A stretch of DNA of 64,000 nt from Kofleriaceae bacterium (GTDB lineage Bacteria > Myxococcota_A > Polyangia > Haliangiales > Haliangiaceae): contig JAGPCY010000001.1 in assembly GCA_018057825.1 (NCBI GenBank), forward strand, positions 372,001-436,000, in the 5' to 3' direction. Of the stretch, positions 49,026 to 59,900 are shown piece after piece (the first letter of the stretch is position 1; every line of letters begins with the position of its first letter). The notes beneath the pieces were generated by a model. The model searched no databases and had not been told where the DNA came from. It saw only the letters and a list, made by a program, of their open reading frames with translations. The position numbers and the translations under genes are program-made.

Positions 49026-49054
49026 TTGACACACTTCGACAAGTATCGTACTGA
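49026..49054 (+). promoter_or_regulatory. Possible promoter/operator upstream of arsR-type gene
   Basis: A TTGACA box at 49026-49031 and a partial palindrome ACTT-CGAC-AAGT at 49033-49044 lie 17-35 bases before the GTG of the ArsR-type regulator. A good -10 box at correct spacing is not evident, so this is only a tentative autoregulatory site. Confidence 0.3.
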
Positions 49055-49060
49055 AGGGGC

Positions 49061-49366
49061 GTGGATCGGCCCGACGTCAAGCGCCTCGCCCGCGTGCTGA
49101 AGGCGCTGTCGCATCCCAACCGGCTGCAGCTCTTCGTCAACCTGCTCGAGGAGAGCAAGCTCGATCTGGCCAAGGGCCGGACCCACGACTGCTTCCTGGC
49201 CCGGCTCCTGGGCGGCCTCGACATCGAGGCGCCGACCGTGTCCCACCACGTCAAGGAGCTGGCCGACGCCGGGCTGATCGACACCGAGCGCGACGGCAAG
49301 CAGCTCATCTGCTCGGTGCGCCCCGAGGCCCTGGCCGAGCTGCGCGCGCTGTTCGAGCCTCGCTAG
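49061..49366 (+). CDS. ArsR/SmtB-family transcriptional regulator
   Basis: A 101-residue winged-helix repressor. LKALSHPNRLQLFVNLLEE forms the first helices, the recognition helix is in APTVSHHVKELADAGLI, and the wing is in TERDGKQLICSV, all as in ArsR proteins. Cys residues at CFLA and ICSV are not in a CxC motif, so metal sensing is not assured. GTG start at 49061. It precedes a quinone-oxidoreductase-like gene on the same strand, a frequent arrangement in which the regulator controls the enzyme. Confidence 0.92.
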   Translation: MDRPDVKRLARVLKALSHPNRLQLFVNLLEESKLDLAKGRTHDCFLARLLGGLDIEAPTVSHHVKELADAGLIDTERDGKQLICSVRPEALAELRALFEPR

Positions 49367-49443
49367 CGGAGCGCGCCGGGCGGTCGCCCGGTGCTTCGTT
49401 GCGCCTTCACTGTTCGATAATTCTGAAACTGTAGAGGAATCCC

Positions 49444-50445
49444 ATGGAGCCCCGCGAGATCCCGATCGAGAGCTTTGGCCCGGCGACGACCCTGCGCGTC
49501 CGCGCGGCCTCCGCCAAGGACCCCGGCCCGGGCGAGGTCGCCATCGACGTCGCCTACTCGGGCATCAACTTCGCCGACATCCAGATGCGCCTGGGCTTCT
49601 ATCCCGACGCTCCCAAGAAGCCCTTCATCCCGGGCTACGAGGTCGCCGGCACGATCGCCGCCGTCGGTCGCGAGGTCACCGGCTTCACCGTCGGGCAGCC
49701 GGTGGTCGCCGGCACGTACTTCGGTGGCTACACCTCGCGCGCGGTCATCCCCGCGATCCAGGCCTTCGCGCTGCCCGGCCACCTCGATCTCGCCCAGGGC
49801 GCAGCCCTGCCGGTCAACTACTTCACCGCCCGCCTCGCCCTGGCCGAGATGGCGCGGGTCCGCGCCGGCGATCGCGTCCTCATCGAGTGCGCCACCGGCG
49901 GCGTCGGCGTCCTGGCGATCCAGCTCGCGCGGCACCTGGGCGCCGAGGTCACCGGCCTGACCACCAGCCCGTCGAAGCTCGGCTTCCTCGAGGGGCTCGG
50001 CGCCAAGGCCATGACCAAGGAGGCCTGGCTCGCCGACGCCAGCGCCACCGGCTACGACTTCATCCTGAACGCCTCGGGCGGCGCCGAGATCGCGCCGCAG
50101 CGCAAGCGCCTGGCGATCACCGGTCGCATGGTCTGCATCGGCCTGTCGTCGGGGGTGAAGGACGGTCGCCGCAACTTCCTGCGCATGGGGCTGGCGGCGC
50201 TGCGCACCCCGCGCATCTCGGTGCTCAAGCTGTTCGACGACAACAGCGGCATCTTCGCGCTCAACGCGCTCAAGGTCCTCGAGGACCCGACCTGGGTCGC
50301 GCGCTTGACCCAGTCGATCGGCCTGGTCGAGGCCCTGGCGTTGACCCCTCACGTCGGCAAGGTCTTCCCGGCCGCCCAGGTCGCCGACGCCCACCACCTC
50401 CTCGAGACCAAGGGCGCCACCGGCAAGGTCCTCTTGGCCTGGTGA
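49444..50445 (+). CDS. Zinc-less MDR family quinone oxidoreductase-like protein
   Basis: A 333-residue medium-chain dehydrogenase/reductase. The N-terminal GroES-like domain has GINFADIQMRLGFYP and PGYEVAGTIAAVG; the Rossmann motif is ATGGVGVLAIQLARHLGAEV near 155. No zinc ligands are apparent, matching the quinone oxidoreductase/VAT-1 subgroup. A good ribosome site (AGAGGA at about 49433-49438) precedes the ATG at 49444. The short AT-rich region between the regulator and this gene (49409-49430) contains a TTC...GAA imperfect palindrome that could be a binding site for the ArsR protein (inference). Confidence 0.9.
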   Translation: MEPREIPIESFGPATTLRVRAASAKDPGPGEVAIDVAYSGINFADIQMRLGFYPDAPKKPFIPGYEVAGTIAAVGREVTGFTVGQPVVAGTYFGGYTSRAVIPAIQAFALPGHLDLAQGAALPVNYFTARLALAEMARVRAGDRVLIECATGGVGVLAIQLARHLGAEVTGLTTSPSKLGFLEGLGAKAMTKEAWLADASATGYDFILNASGGAEIAPQRKRLAITGRMVCIGLSSGVKDGRRNFLRMGLAALRTPRISVLKLFDDNSGIFALNALKVLEDPTWVARLTQSIGLVEALALTPHVGKVFPAAQVADAHHLLETKGATGKVLLAW

Positions 50446-50481
50446 GCACGGCCTGGTGAGCGCCGCCGCGTCGATCGGCGG

Positions 50482-50907
50482 TCACTCGCCGCGCGGCTTC
50501 GGCGGCACCAGGCTCGGCGACGAGCCGACGGCGAACAGGTTGCCCGTCGAGGTCCGGCGCGGCCGCGGCGCGAGCACGCGGTCGGCGTGCTCGGCGATCG
50601 CGTCGACGTCGGTCGGATCGAGGACCAGCGCGTCGACCCCGAGGCGCCCCGAGTGCACCGGGGCCTCGGGCCAGGTCGACAGCCACAGCCGCGGCACCGC
50701 GGCCCCGGCGTCGAGCATCGCGACCACGTCCTTGGCGGCGCCGAGCGGCGGATCGTCGAGGATCACCAGCTCGACCCGGTTGCCGGCCAGGGCCGCCGCG
50801 CACTCGGCGGCGGTCGCCGCCACCTGCACCGACCAGCCGCGCGCGATGAGGGCGCGACCGACCGTGCTGGTGGGGTTGGGCGAGTACAGGAGCACTTGCC
50901 TGACCAT
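50482..50907 (-). CDS. Response-regulator receiver-like protein (degenerate)
   Basis: A 141-residue protein with the alternating strand/helix pattern of a receiver domain (QVLLYSPNPTSTVGRALIARG; VELVILDDPPLGAAKDVVAML; PRLWLSTW; VDALVLDPTD). The phospho-acceptor is probably the Asp pair in VILDDPP, but the usual acidic pair near the N-terminus and the conserved Thr/Lys are not clear, so phosphorylation is doubtful. A disordered Arg/Pro tail follows. No kinase is adjacent. Confidence 0.65.
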   Translation of the reverse strand: MVRQVLLYSPNPTSTVGRALIARGWSVQVAATAAECAAALAGNRVELVILDDPPLGAAKDVVAMLDAGAAVPRLWLSTWPEAPVHSGRLGVDALVLDPTDVDAIAEHADRVLAPRPRRTSTGNLFAVGSSPSLVPPKPRGE

Positions 50908-50969
50908 GGCTGCGCACTATGCCCGATCTGCCCGGGCCTTGGGAATGGCCGCCGGCCGGCGAACCGCGA

Positions 50970-52178
50970 TCAGCGTCGACGCTCGAGGCGCCACAGATCC
51001 CCGCCGAGGCCCACCAGGTAGACCTCGCCGGTGTGATCGACGCCGAACGACGAGATCTGCGACAAGGTCGAGCCCGGGTCGAGGGCCGCCTTCCAGTCCC
51101 AGTGGTCGCGGATCCCGTCGGGCCGCCAGCGGAAGCTGCGCACCAGCGCGGTGCAGTAGTCGGCGTAGAAGTACACGCCGGCCAGCTCGGGCAGGGCCTG
51201 GCCGCGATAGACGACGCCACCGGTCACCGAGCAGCCGTCGCTGTGCGGGTAGTCGGCGACCGGGGCGGTGAAGGCGCTCCGGTCACAGCGCTCGGCGTCG
51301 TAGCAATGCCGCCCCTCGGCGACGTTCCAGCCGAAGTTGTGGCCGGTGCGGCGATCGGCGGCCACGACGTAGAGCTGCTCCCAGGCGTTCTGGCCGACGT
51401 CCCCGATGTAGAGATCGCCGGTCGCCGGATCGAAGGCGTAGCGCCACGGGTTGCGCAGGCCGACGCCGACGATCTCCGGGGTCGCGCCCGGGCGGTCGGG
51501 ATCGAGCCGCAAGAGCTTGCCCAGGAGCGAGCTCGGGTTCTGGCCGTGGCCCCGCGGGTCGCCGGCGGCGCCGCCGTCGCCGGTGCCGATCCACAGCGCG
51601 CCGTCGGGGCCGAACGCCAGGTGTCCGCCGTTGTGATTGGCGTAGGGTTGCTCGACGTGCAGGAGCTCGCGGGCGCTGCCCGGCTCGACCCGCAGGCGAT
51701 CGTCGGCCGCGACCCGGTACTCGACGACGCGCGTGTCGCCTTCGCGATCGGTGTAGTTGACGTAGAAGCGGCGGTTCTGCGCGAAGCCGGGATGGAAGGC
51801 CAGGCCGAGGAGCCCTTGCTCGTTGGCGCCCGAGACCTCGGCGGACAGATCGAGCAGCGGCTTCGGCAGGGCCCGGCCGCCGACCAGCACCCGGATCCAC
51901 CCGGGTTGCTCGACCACGTAGAGGCGATCGGTAGGATCGCCGGGGGCGGCGACCAGGGCGACGGGCCGGCGGAAACCGCTGGCGAAGGGCACCAGGGCGA
52001 CCGCGTCGGTGAGCGCGGTCGGCGGCGCGGTCAGGGCCTCCGACGGTGGAGGCAGCGTCGGCGCGACCTCGCCAGCGGGCGGCGGTGGCGGCGGTGGACC
52101 CACCGGGGTCGGCGGCGGCCCCTTGGGGTCGCGGTGGCAAGCGATCGCGGTGAACACCAGGGCGAGGGCGGGGCGCAC
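50970..52178 (-). CDS. PQQ-dependent sugar dehydrogenase (GSDH/Asd-like) lipoprotein
   Basis: A 402-residue periplasmic or surface quinoprotein. A short hydrophobic signal ends in AIAC (Cys14, likely lipidated), then a Pro-rich linker. The beta-propeller core is that of soluble aldose dehydrogenases: VVEQPGWIRVL, NEQGLLGLAFHPGF, HNGGHLAFGPDGALWIGTGDGG, GLRNPWRYAFDPATGDLYIGDVGQNAWEQ and SVTGGVVYRG. Such enzymes use pyrroloquinoline quinone and calcium to oxidise sugars. No PQQ biosynthesis genes are in this window. Start is GTG at 52178. Confidence 0.9.
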   Translation of the reverse strand: MRPALALVFTAIACHRDPKGPPPTPVGPPPPPPPAGEVAPTLPPPSEALTAPPTALTDAVALVPFASGFRRPVALVAAPGDPTDRLYVVEQPGWIRVLVGGRALPKPLLDLSAEVSGANEQGLLGLAFHPGFAQNRRFYVNYTDREGDTRVVEYRVAADDRLRVEPGSARELLHVEQPYANHNGGHLAFGPDGALWIGTGDGGAAGDPRGHGQNPSSLLGKLLRLDPDRPGATPEIVGVGLRNPWRYAFDPATGDLYIGDVGQNAWEQLYVVAADRRTGHNFGWNVAEGRHCYDAERCDRSAFTAPVADYPHSDGCSVTGGVVYRGQALPELAGVYFYADYCTALVRSFRWRPDGIRDHWDWKAALDPGSTLSQISSFGVDHTGEVYLVGLGGDLWRLERRR

Positions 52179-52367
52179 GGAACCTCCAGCGGACCCCGAA
52201 GGCGGGGCGATGACAAGACGGAACCGGCGGGGCGGGCGTGAACCGCCGGCGATCGCGGCCGCCGGCTACGGGAGTAGCCGGCCACCCGGGTCGGTTGTCT
52301 CCAGCCGCGTAAGTATGCGACTGCCCGCGGCGCCGTGGATGGTACGCGACGTGCTCAAGCCGGGCCC

Positions 52368-52658
52368 ATGGCGCTGCGTACCGAAACCTGCGTGTCCGAG
52401 CTCCGCCACTTCTTCGAGTACTCGGCGGTCGGCGTCGACGTCGTGGCCGACGGCCTGCAAGAGGTCCCCTTCGGCGAGTTCCTCGTCGAGCGCGGGGCCC
52501 TGACCCGGTACCAGCTCCTGCGCGCCTTGATGATGCAGGACCGCTACCCCGGCGTGCGCATCGGCGAGTGTGCCGCCGCCCTGGGCTTCCTCCAGATCGG
52601 CGAGGTCGAGCAGCACTACCTCGCCTGGCGCGGGCTGAGTACGGTGTTGCTTCAGTAG
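52368..52658 (+). CDS. Small protein with GspE/MshE N-terminal-like domain
   Basis: A 96-residue protein. Residues about 32-75 (FGEFLVERGALTRYQLLRALMMQDRYPGVRIGECAAALGFL) resemble the N-terminal module of type II secretion/pilus ATPases (MshEN-like), some of which bind cyclic di-GMP. It stands alone, without an ATPase domain, so an adaptor or c-di-GMP-sensing role is possible but unproven. The ATG at 52368 is chosen by the continuity of the conserved part. Hexamer array R7 follows its stop. Confidence 0.6.
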   Translation: MALRTETCVSELRHFFEYSAVGVDVVADGLQEVPFGEFLVERGALTRYQLLRALMMQDRYPGVRIGECAAALGFLQIGEVEQHYLAWRGLSTVLLQ

Positions 52659-52673
52659 CGCCTCGCATACCCA

Positions 52674-52770
52674 TCGGCCTCGGTCTCCGCCTCGGACTCG
52701 GACTCGGCCTCGGCCTCGGTCTCGGACTCGGCCTCGGTCTCGGACTCGGCCTCGGTCTCGGCCTCAGTCT
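52674..52770. repeat. Intergenic hexamer array R7 (CTCGGT/CTCGGC/CTCGGA)
   Basis: About 95 bases of TCGGxC units on the + strand, starting 16 bases after the stop of the small MshEN-like gene. Confidence 0.93.
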
Positions 52771-53058
52771 CCCTCGGCGTGGATCCGGTGATGACTCCGG
52801 AGTTGTGGGTTCACGGGACCGCCGACGTGGGCCTGCCCGCGTCGGTCACCCGCCGCGGTGGACGCCTCTCCGTTCGCTCGCGATGAACACGCGACCACAG
52901 AAGCGCGGTCGGAGACCAGGGATCGATCCATCACCGGCGTCCTGGCGTGGGAACTCACGAGGTCGGCGCCACCGCGCGGGCTCCCTAGCGGGCGGCCGGC
53001 CCCCGTCGGCTCTCTGCGCGCACCACCCATCCCACGCTCGCCCCAGCGGCGCGGGTCG
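52771..53058. other. Non-coding segment between two hexamer arrays
   Basis: About 290 bases bounded on both sides by hexamer arrays R7 and R8, between convergent genes. I see no credible gene: short open frames lack a ribosome site and recognisable features. No clear hairpin terminator or palindrome was found. Confidence 0.5.
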
Positions 53059-53133
53059 GTCTCGGTCTCGGACTCGGTCTCGGTCTCGGTCTCGGCCTCG
53101 GCCTCGGTCTCGACCTCGGTCTCGGTCTCTGTC
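53059..53133. repeat. Intergenic hexamer array R8 (CTCGGT/CTCGGA)
   Basis: About 75 bases of hexamer units ending six bases from the argJ stop codon, on the minus-strand gene's 3' side. Confidence 0.92.
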
Positions 53134-53138
53134 CGCGG

Positions 53139-54323
53139 TTACGATCGGTAGTCAGCGTTGATCGAGACGTACTCGTGGGACAGGTCGCACGCGAGGACCT
53201 GGGCACGGGCGCGGCCGGCGCCGAGATCGACGGCGATCGTGTAGGCCGGGGCGCGCATGGCGGCGGCCGCCGCTGCCTCGTCGTAGCTCGGCACGACGGC
53301 GCCGCGCCGGACCACGGGCACGCCGCCGATCGCCAGGCGCAGCTTGGCTGGATCGAGGGGCACGCCGGCGTTGCCGACCGCGCACAGCACCCGGCCCCAG
53401 TTGGGATCGCCGCCGGCGATCGCGGTCTTCACCAGCGGTGACACCGCGATCCGGCGGGCCACCGCGATCGCGTCGCGCTCGCTGCGAGCGCCGGCGACCG
53501 CGATCGTGACGACGTGGTGGACGCCTTCGCCGTCGCGCACGAGCTGGGTGGCGAGGTCGGCGAGCAGGTCGGTCAGCGCTGCGGTGAACCGGGGCAGCGC
53601 GGCGGGCCCGAGCGCGACCCCGGCGCCCGACGCCAGCACGGCCAGGGTGTCGTTGGTCGACGTGTCACCGTCGACGATCGCGGCGTTCAGGGTCGGCGCG
53701 ACCGCGGCCCGGGTCGCTCGTCCCAGGGCCGCCGCCGGCACCGCCGCGTCGGTCGCGACGAAGCTGAGCGTGGTGGCCATGTTGGGCGCGATCATGCCGG
53801 CGCCCTTGGTGCAGCCGAGCAGGGTCACGCGGCTCCGGCCGATCGTCACCGTGCGATGGGCCAGCTTGACCCCGCGGTCGGTGGTGAGGATCGCCGCCGC
53901 GAAGTCGCCGAACCCGTCGGGCCTGAGCTCGGCGGCGGCGGCGCCGATGCCGTCTTGGACCTTGGGCATCGGCAGCGGCTGGCCGATCACGCCGGTCGAC
54001 GCCACCAGCACCTCGCGAGCGGTGACGCCGAGGGCGCCCGCGGTCGACGTCGCCATCGCGCGCGCCGCCGCCAGGCCGGCCGGGCCCGTGCAAGCGTTGG
54101 CGTTGCCGGCGTTGACGATCACCGCGCGGGTCTTGCCGCGGTTGGCGCGCAGGTGCTCGGCAGAGACCAAGACCGGCGCGGCCTTGACTCGGTTGCCGGT
54201 GAACACCGCCGCGACCGTCGCCGGGGCGTCGGCGGCGATCAGCCCCACGTCCTTGCCGCCCTTCTTCTTGATGCCGGCCGCGACGCCGGCGAAACGAAAC
54301 CCAGGGATCAGCGGAAGCGTCAT
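53139..54323 (-). CDS. argJ: Bifunctional glutamate N-acetyltransferase/amino-acid acetyltransferase
   Basis: A 394-residue ArgJ protein, which transfers acetyl groups between ornithine and glutamate in the arginine pathway. The self-cleavage site is clear: KGAGMIAPNMATTL, with cleavage expected between Ala183 and Thr184 (the catalytic Thr). VNAGNANACTG near 70, IVDGDTSTNDT near 225 and the C-terminal AGGDPNWGRVLCAVGN also match. The start at 54323 is the natural ArgJ N-terminus (MTLPLIPGFRF). Whether it can use acetyl-CoA cannot be decided by eye. No other arg genes adjoin. Array R8 is next to its 3' end. Confidence 0.95.
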   Translation of the reverse strand: MTLPLIPGFRFAGVAAGIKKKGGKDVGLIAADAPATVAAVFTGNRVKAAPVLVSAEHLRANRGKTRAVIVNAGNANACTGPAGLAAARAMATSTAGALGVTAREVLVASTGVIGQPLPMPKVQDGIGAAAAELRPDGFGDFAAAILTTDRGVKLAHRTVTIGRSRVTLLGCTKGAGMIAPNMATTLSFVATDAAVPAAALGRATRAAVAPTLNAAIVDGDTSTNDTLAVLASGAGVALGPAALPRFTAALTDLLADLATQLVRDGEGVHHVVTIAVAGARSERDAIAVARRIAVSPLVKTAIAGGDPNWGRVLCAVGNAGVPLDPAKLRLAIGGVPVVRRGAVVPSYDEAAAAAAMRAPAYTIAVDLGAGRARAQVLACDLSHEYVSINADYRS

Positions 54324-54507
54324 CGCCGGCACGCTACCGCCGCCACCCCGGGCCTGTCGACCGCTCGATCGGCGCCTCAGCCGGCCGCGCACCGGCTCGC
54401 CGGCGACCTGGCCCCGCCTCGAGGTCTCCCCAACCTACGCTGAACCTCCAGCCGACCGGAGGGAGGCGTCTCGGAGGGGAGGCTCGCCGGGGACCTGGCC
54501 CCGGCGA

Positions 54508-54534
54508 GGGGAGGTCTGGGTGACAGACCTCCCC
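54508..54534. other. Perfect hairpin, 11-bp stem, loop GGTGA
   Basis: Stem GGGGAGGTCTG pairs with CAGACCTCCCC across a five-base loop. On the + strand it is followed by six A, so on the minus strand a run of six T precedes the hairpin; it is therefore not a standard terminator in either direction. Confidence 0.85.
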
Positions 54535-54730
54535 AAAAAACACAGCCCGCCTCGAGGTCTCCCCAACCTACGCTGAACCTCCAGCCGACCGGAGGGAGGC
54601 GTCTCGGAGAGGGGACCCGTCGGGGACCTGGCCCCGACGGGGAGAGGTCTCCGCAACCTACGCTGAACCTCCAGCCGACCGGAGGGAGGCAGCTCGGAGA
54701 GGGGACCCGTCGGGGACCTGGCCCCGACGG

Positions 54731-54756
54731 GGAGAGGTTTGGTGACAAACCTCTCC
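54731..54756. other. Perfect hairpin, 11-bp stem, GTGA tetraloop
   Basis: Stem GGAGAGGTTTG pairs with CAAACCTCTCC; the loop on the + strand is GTGA, a GNRA-type tetraloop. The same hairpin is repeated at 54786-54811. Confidence 0.85.
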
Positions 54757-54785
54757 AAAGAACACAGGGGACCTGGCCCCGACGG

Positions 54786-54811
54786 GGAGAGGTTTGGTGA
54801 CAAACCTCTCC
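54786..54811. other. Second copy of GTGA-loop hairpin, adjacent to a stop codon
   Basis: Identical to the hairpin at 54731-54756 and lies six bases beyond the stop codon of the minus-strand gene at 54818, so it would form the start of that transcript's 3' untranslated region. Confidence 0.85.
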
Positions 54812-54817
54812 AGAAAA

Positions 54818-55255
54818 TCAGCTTAGGCCCAGCGCCAGGGCCGCGCACCGCTCGGCCTCGAACACCTCGCGGACCGGACCGTCGGCGGCGCGGTCCTCGG
54901 CGGCGGCGTCGTCCCGGATCGCATGATCGAACGGCGACCACGCCGCGGCGCGGGCTGCCAGGGCTGCGGCCTCGGCGGCGTGGACCGCCCGCTTGAGCGC
55001 GATCAGGTCGCGCGTCAGGCTCGCGTGATCGTCCCACCGCCGCCACGCCCGCTCGATCGCTGGGGCTACCGCCGCGCAGGCGTCGAGGGAGGGTTGGGGA
55101 TCGCCGCTGGCGAGCCAGGTCCGCGCCGCCGCGATCGCGCCGTCGGTCAGAGGGACCAGCTCGGCCAGGGCGGCGGCGCGCTTGTCGAGGACCGGGCGCG
55201 CCCGCACCGCGGCGGTGACCGCGCGCTCAACCAGGCGGCGCTTGCGCTCGTCCAT
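54818..55255 (-). CDS. Hypothetical helical protein downstream of secA
   Basis: A 145-residue Ala/Arg-rich, apparently all-helical soluble protein (MDERKRRLVERAVTAAVRAR at the N-terminus; AAVAPAIERAWRRWDDHASL; DLIALKRAVHAAEAAALAARA). No signal peptide or membrane segment. An ATG 12 bases upstream (55267) is an equally possible start and no strong ribosome site decides. It follows secA by 46 bases on the same strand and is likely co-transcribed with it. No family recognised. Its 3' end touches repeat block A. Confidence 0.6.
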   Translation of the reverse strand: MDERKRRLVERAVTAAVRARPVLDKRAAALAELVPLTDGAIAAARTWLASGDPQPSLDACAAVAPAIERAWRRWDDHASLTRDLIALKRAVHAAEAAALAARAAAWSPFDHAIRDDAAAEDRAADGPVREVFEAERCAALALGLS

Positions 55256-55301
55256 GCCCGGCATCATCGCACGCCGGCGCGCGGCGCGCTCGCGACGACG
55301 C

Positions 55302-58496
<3,195 letters not shown>

Positions 58497-58644
58497 GGTG
58501 CTTCCGATCGTGATCGGCCCGCCGAGGGGGCGGGCCGAAGGCGCGTGTTCTAGCACGTCGCTACCGCCGGAAGCTAACCATCTGGCCGGCAGCGTCAACC
58601 GCCAGAGGCCAGGAAGTTCGCGGACCTACCCGCTCGGACAGGGA

Positions 58645-59082
58645 TCAGCGCCAGTGGAAGGAGCGCACGAACGCCAGGCTCTGACCGCGCAGGTCGAAGC
58701 GCGCCACCGCCGTGCCGATCACCAGCCCGCCGTCGTCCGTCAGCTCGCCGGGCAGCTCGGTCCAGGTGCGCGCCGCGTCGGTCCAGCGGATGTCCTTTTG
58801 GCCCGCGAACCCGTAGCGCGCGCCGTCGTCGCCGGTGAACTCGAACTGGTAGCGCAACCGCCGGCCCAAGAACGGCCGCATCTCGAGCGTGCCCTCGAGC
58901 CGCCGCTGCGTCGCCAGCCCCGCCGCGTCGACCACCCCCGTCAGCCGCGCCGTCCGCGATCGCCGGAACTCCGCCAGCGGCCCCGACTCCGCCTCGACCC
59001 GAAACTCGAACGCGCCCCCACCCACCTGCCCATCGCAGCGCGTCCACGTACCAGACATCGTCTCGGCAAACCCGAAGCCCAT
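58645..59082 (-). CDS. Hypothetical beta-rich protein
   Basis: A 145-residue protein with no signal peptide. It has about eight alternating strands (AFEFRVEAESG; RLTGVVDAAG; RRLEGTLEMRPF; LRYQFEFTGDDGARYGFAGQKDI; LVIGTAVARFDL; LAFVRSFHW), suggesting a lipocalin- or calycin-like barrel. It begins MGFGFAETMSGTW. Unknown family and function. It lies upstream of secA on the same strand with a 148-base gap. Confidence 0.65.
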   Translation of the reverse strand: MGFGFAETMSGTWTRCDGQVGGGAFEFRVEAESGPLAEFRRSRTARLTGVVDAAGLATQRRLEGTLEMRPFLGRRLRYQFEFTGDDGARYGFAGQKDIRWTDAARTWTELPGELTDDGGLVIGTAVARFDLRGQSLAFVRSFHWR

Positions 59083-59150
59083 GCGCCGACTCTACTGCGC
59101 CGCCACCCACCTCGCCATCGCCCCGTCGTCGCACCCCCGTTGCCCGCAGC

Positions 59151-59269
59151 CCCCGACCCCGAACCCGAACCCGAACCCGAACCCGAACCCGAACCCGAAC
59201 CCGAACCCGAACCCGAGACCGAGACCGAGACCGAGTCCGAGTCCGAGTCCGAGTCCGAGACCGAGTCCG
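59151..59269. repeat. Intergenic hexamer array R9 (CCCGAA, then CCGAGA/CCGAGT)
   Basis: About 120 bases: first CCCGAA units, then GAGACC and GAGTCC units on the + strand. It borders repeat block B directly on its right side. Confidence 0.93.
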
Positions 59270-59376
59270 CCAGAACGATCGCCCCGCTGAACGCTCTCAC
59301 GCTGCGCCGAAAACACCGACGCCCGCACAAGCGGCGGGCGTCTGAGACCAGGTCGGAACGTTTTGGGAGGGGGCCC

Positions 59377-59555
59377 TCGAGCAGCGAACGGGTTGTACGC
59401 CTGCTGCGACGCGGCCGTGTGGGCACCTCCGGGCGTACGTCCGATGCTCGCTCGTCGTGTAGTTGACTACACTCCTCGCTGCGCTTCGGGCGTGCGCCCG
59501 GATCTGCCTCACCCGTCCGCGTCTCGCGACGGCGTACAACCCGTTCGCCGCTCGC
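59377..59555. mobile_element. ~179-bp fold-back (MITE-like) element in repeat unit 1
   Basis: The ends are inverted repeats: 59377-59399 matches the reverse complement of 59533-59555 at 21 of 23 positions (shared core GAACGGGTTGTACG), and weaker pairing continues inward. The centre is the palindrome GTGTAGT-TG-ACTACAC (59457-59472), with flanks (CCGGGCGTACGTCCGATGCTC against its partner) also nearly complementary. The segment is absent from the equivalent hairpin in units 2 and 3, where the GAATGCTGGGG half is intact, so this looks like an insertion. No gene inside; target duplication not clear. Confidence 0.75.
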
Positions 59556-59875
59556 GCGAATGCTGGGGGAGGGTTTTGCCGGAGGTCTCGTCCCAACTGC
59601 GCAGAACGATCGCCCCGCTGAACGCCCTCACGCTGCGCCGAAAACACCAACGCCCGCGAGAACCGCGGGCGTCTGAGACCAGGTCGGAACGTTTTGGGAG
59701 GGGGCCCCAGCGAATGCTGGGGGAGGGTTTTGCCGGAGGTCTCGTCCCACCTGCGCAGAACGATCGCCCCGCTGAACGCCCTTACGCTGCGCCGAAAACA
59801 CCAACGCCCGCGAGAACCGCGGGCGTCTGAGACCAGGTCGGAACGTTTTGGGAGGGGGCCCCAGCGAATGCTGGG

Positions 59876-59900
59876 GGAGGGTTTTTTCGAAAAACCCTCC
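59876..59900. terminator. Hairpin 3' of Cys-rich lipoprotein gene
   Basis: Stem GGAGGGTTTTT pairs with AAAAACCCTCC across TCG. It lies two bases beyond the stop codon of the minus-strand lipoprotein gene, so it may end or protect that transcript, but there is no U-tract after the stem, so it is terminator-like only. Confidence 0.5.

Larger units (their letters stand above)
54405..54811. repeat. Tandem hairpin-rich repeat block A
   Basis: About 400 bases of tandem repeats between argJ and the hypothetical gene at 54818. A 45-base unit (CAACCTACGCTGAACCTCCA onward) starts at about 54431, 54564 and 54654. A shorter unit GGACCTGGCCCC occurs five times (about 54405, 54491, 54625, 54715, 54768), usually inside GTCGGGG/CCCCGAC stems. 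Three perfect 11-bp hairpins are present (see separate entries). No unique spacers of constant length, so it is not a CRISPR array. Confidence 0.9.

Noticed and set aside
52858..53151. Open frame of 97 codons between two hexamer arrays
   Set aside because: Runs into the hexamer array, lacks a ribosome site and resembles no protein I know.
54508..54540. Intrinsic terminator
   Set aside because: The stem is perfect, but the homopolymer run is A on the + strand after the stem and T before it on the minus strand, so it does not fit a terminator in either direction.
54405..54811. CRISPR-like repeat block
   Set aside because: Units vary in spacing (133 and 90 bases), intervening sequence is itself repeated, and no cas genes are near.
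58497..58598. N-terminal extension of SecA
   Set aside because: Standard SecA starts at MGLLEKIFG; the extra residues are not conserved.
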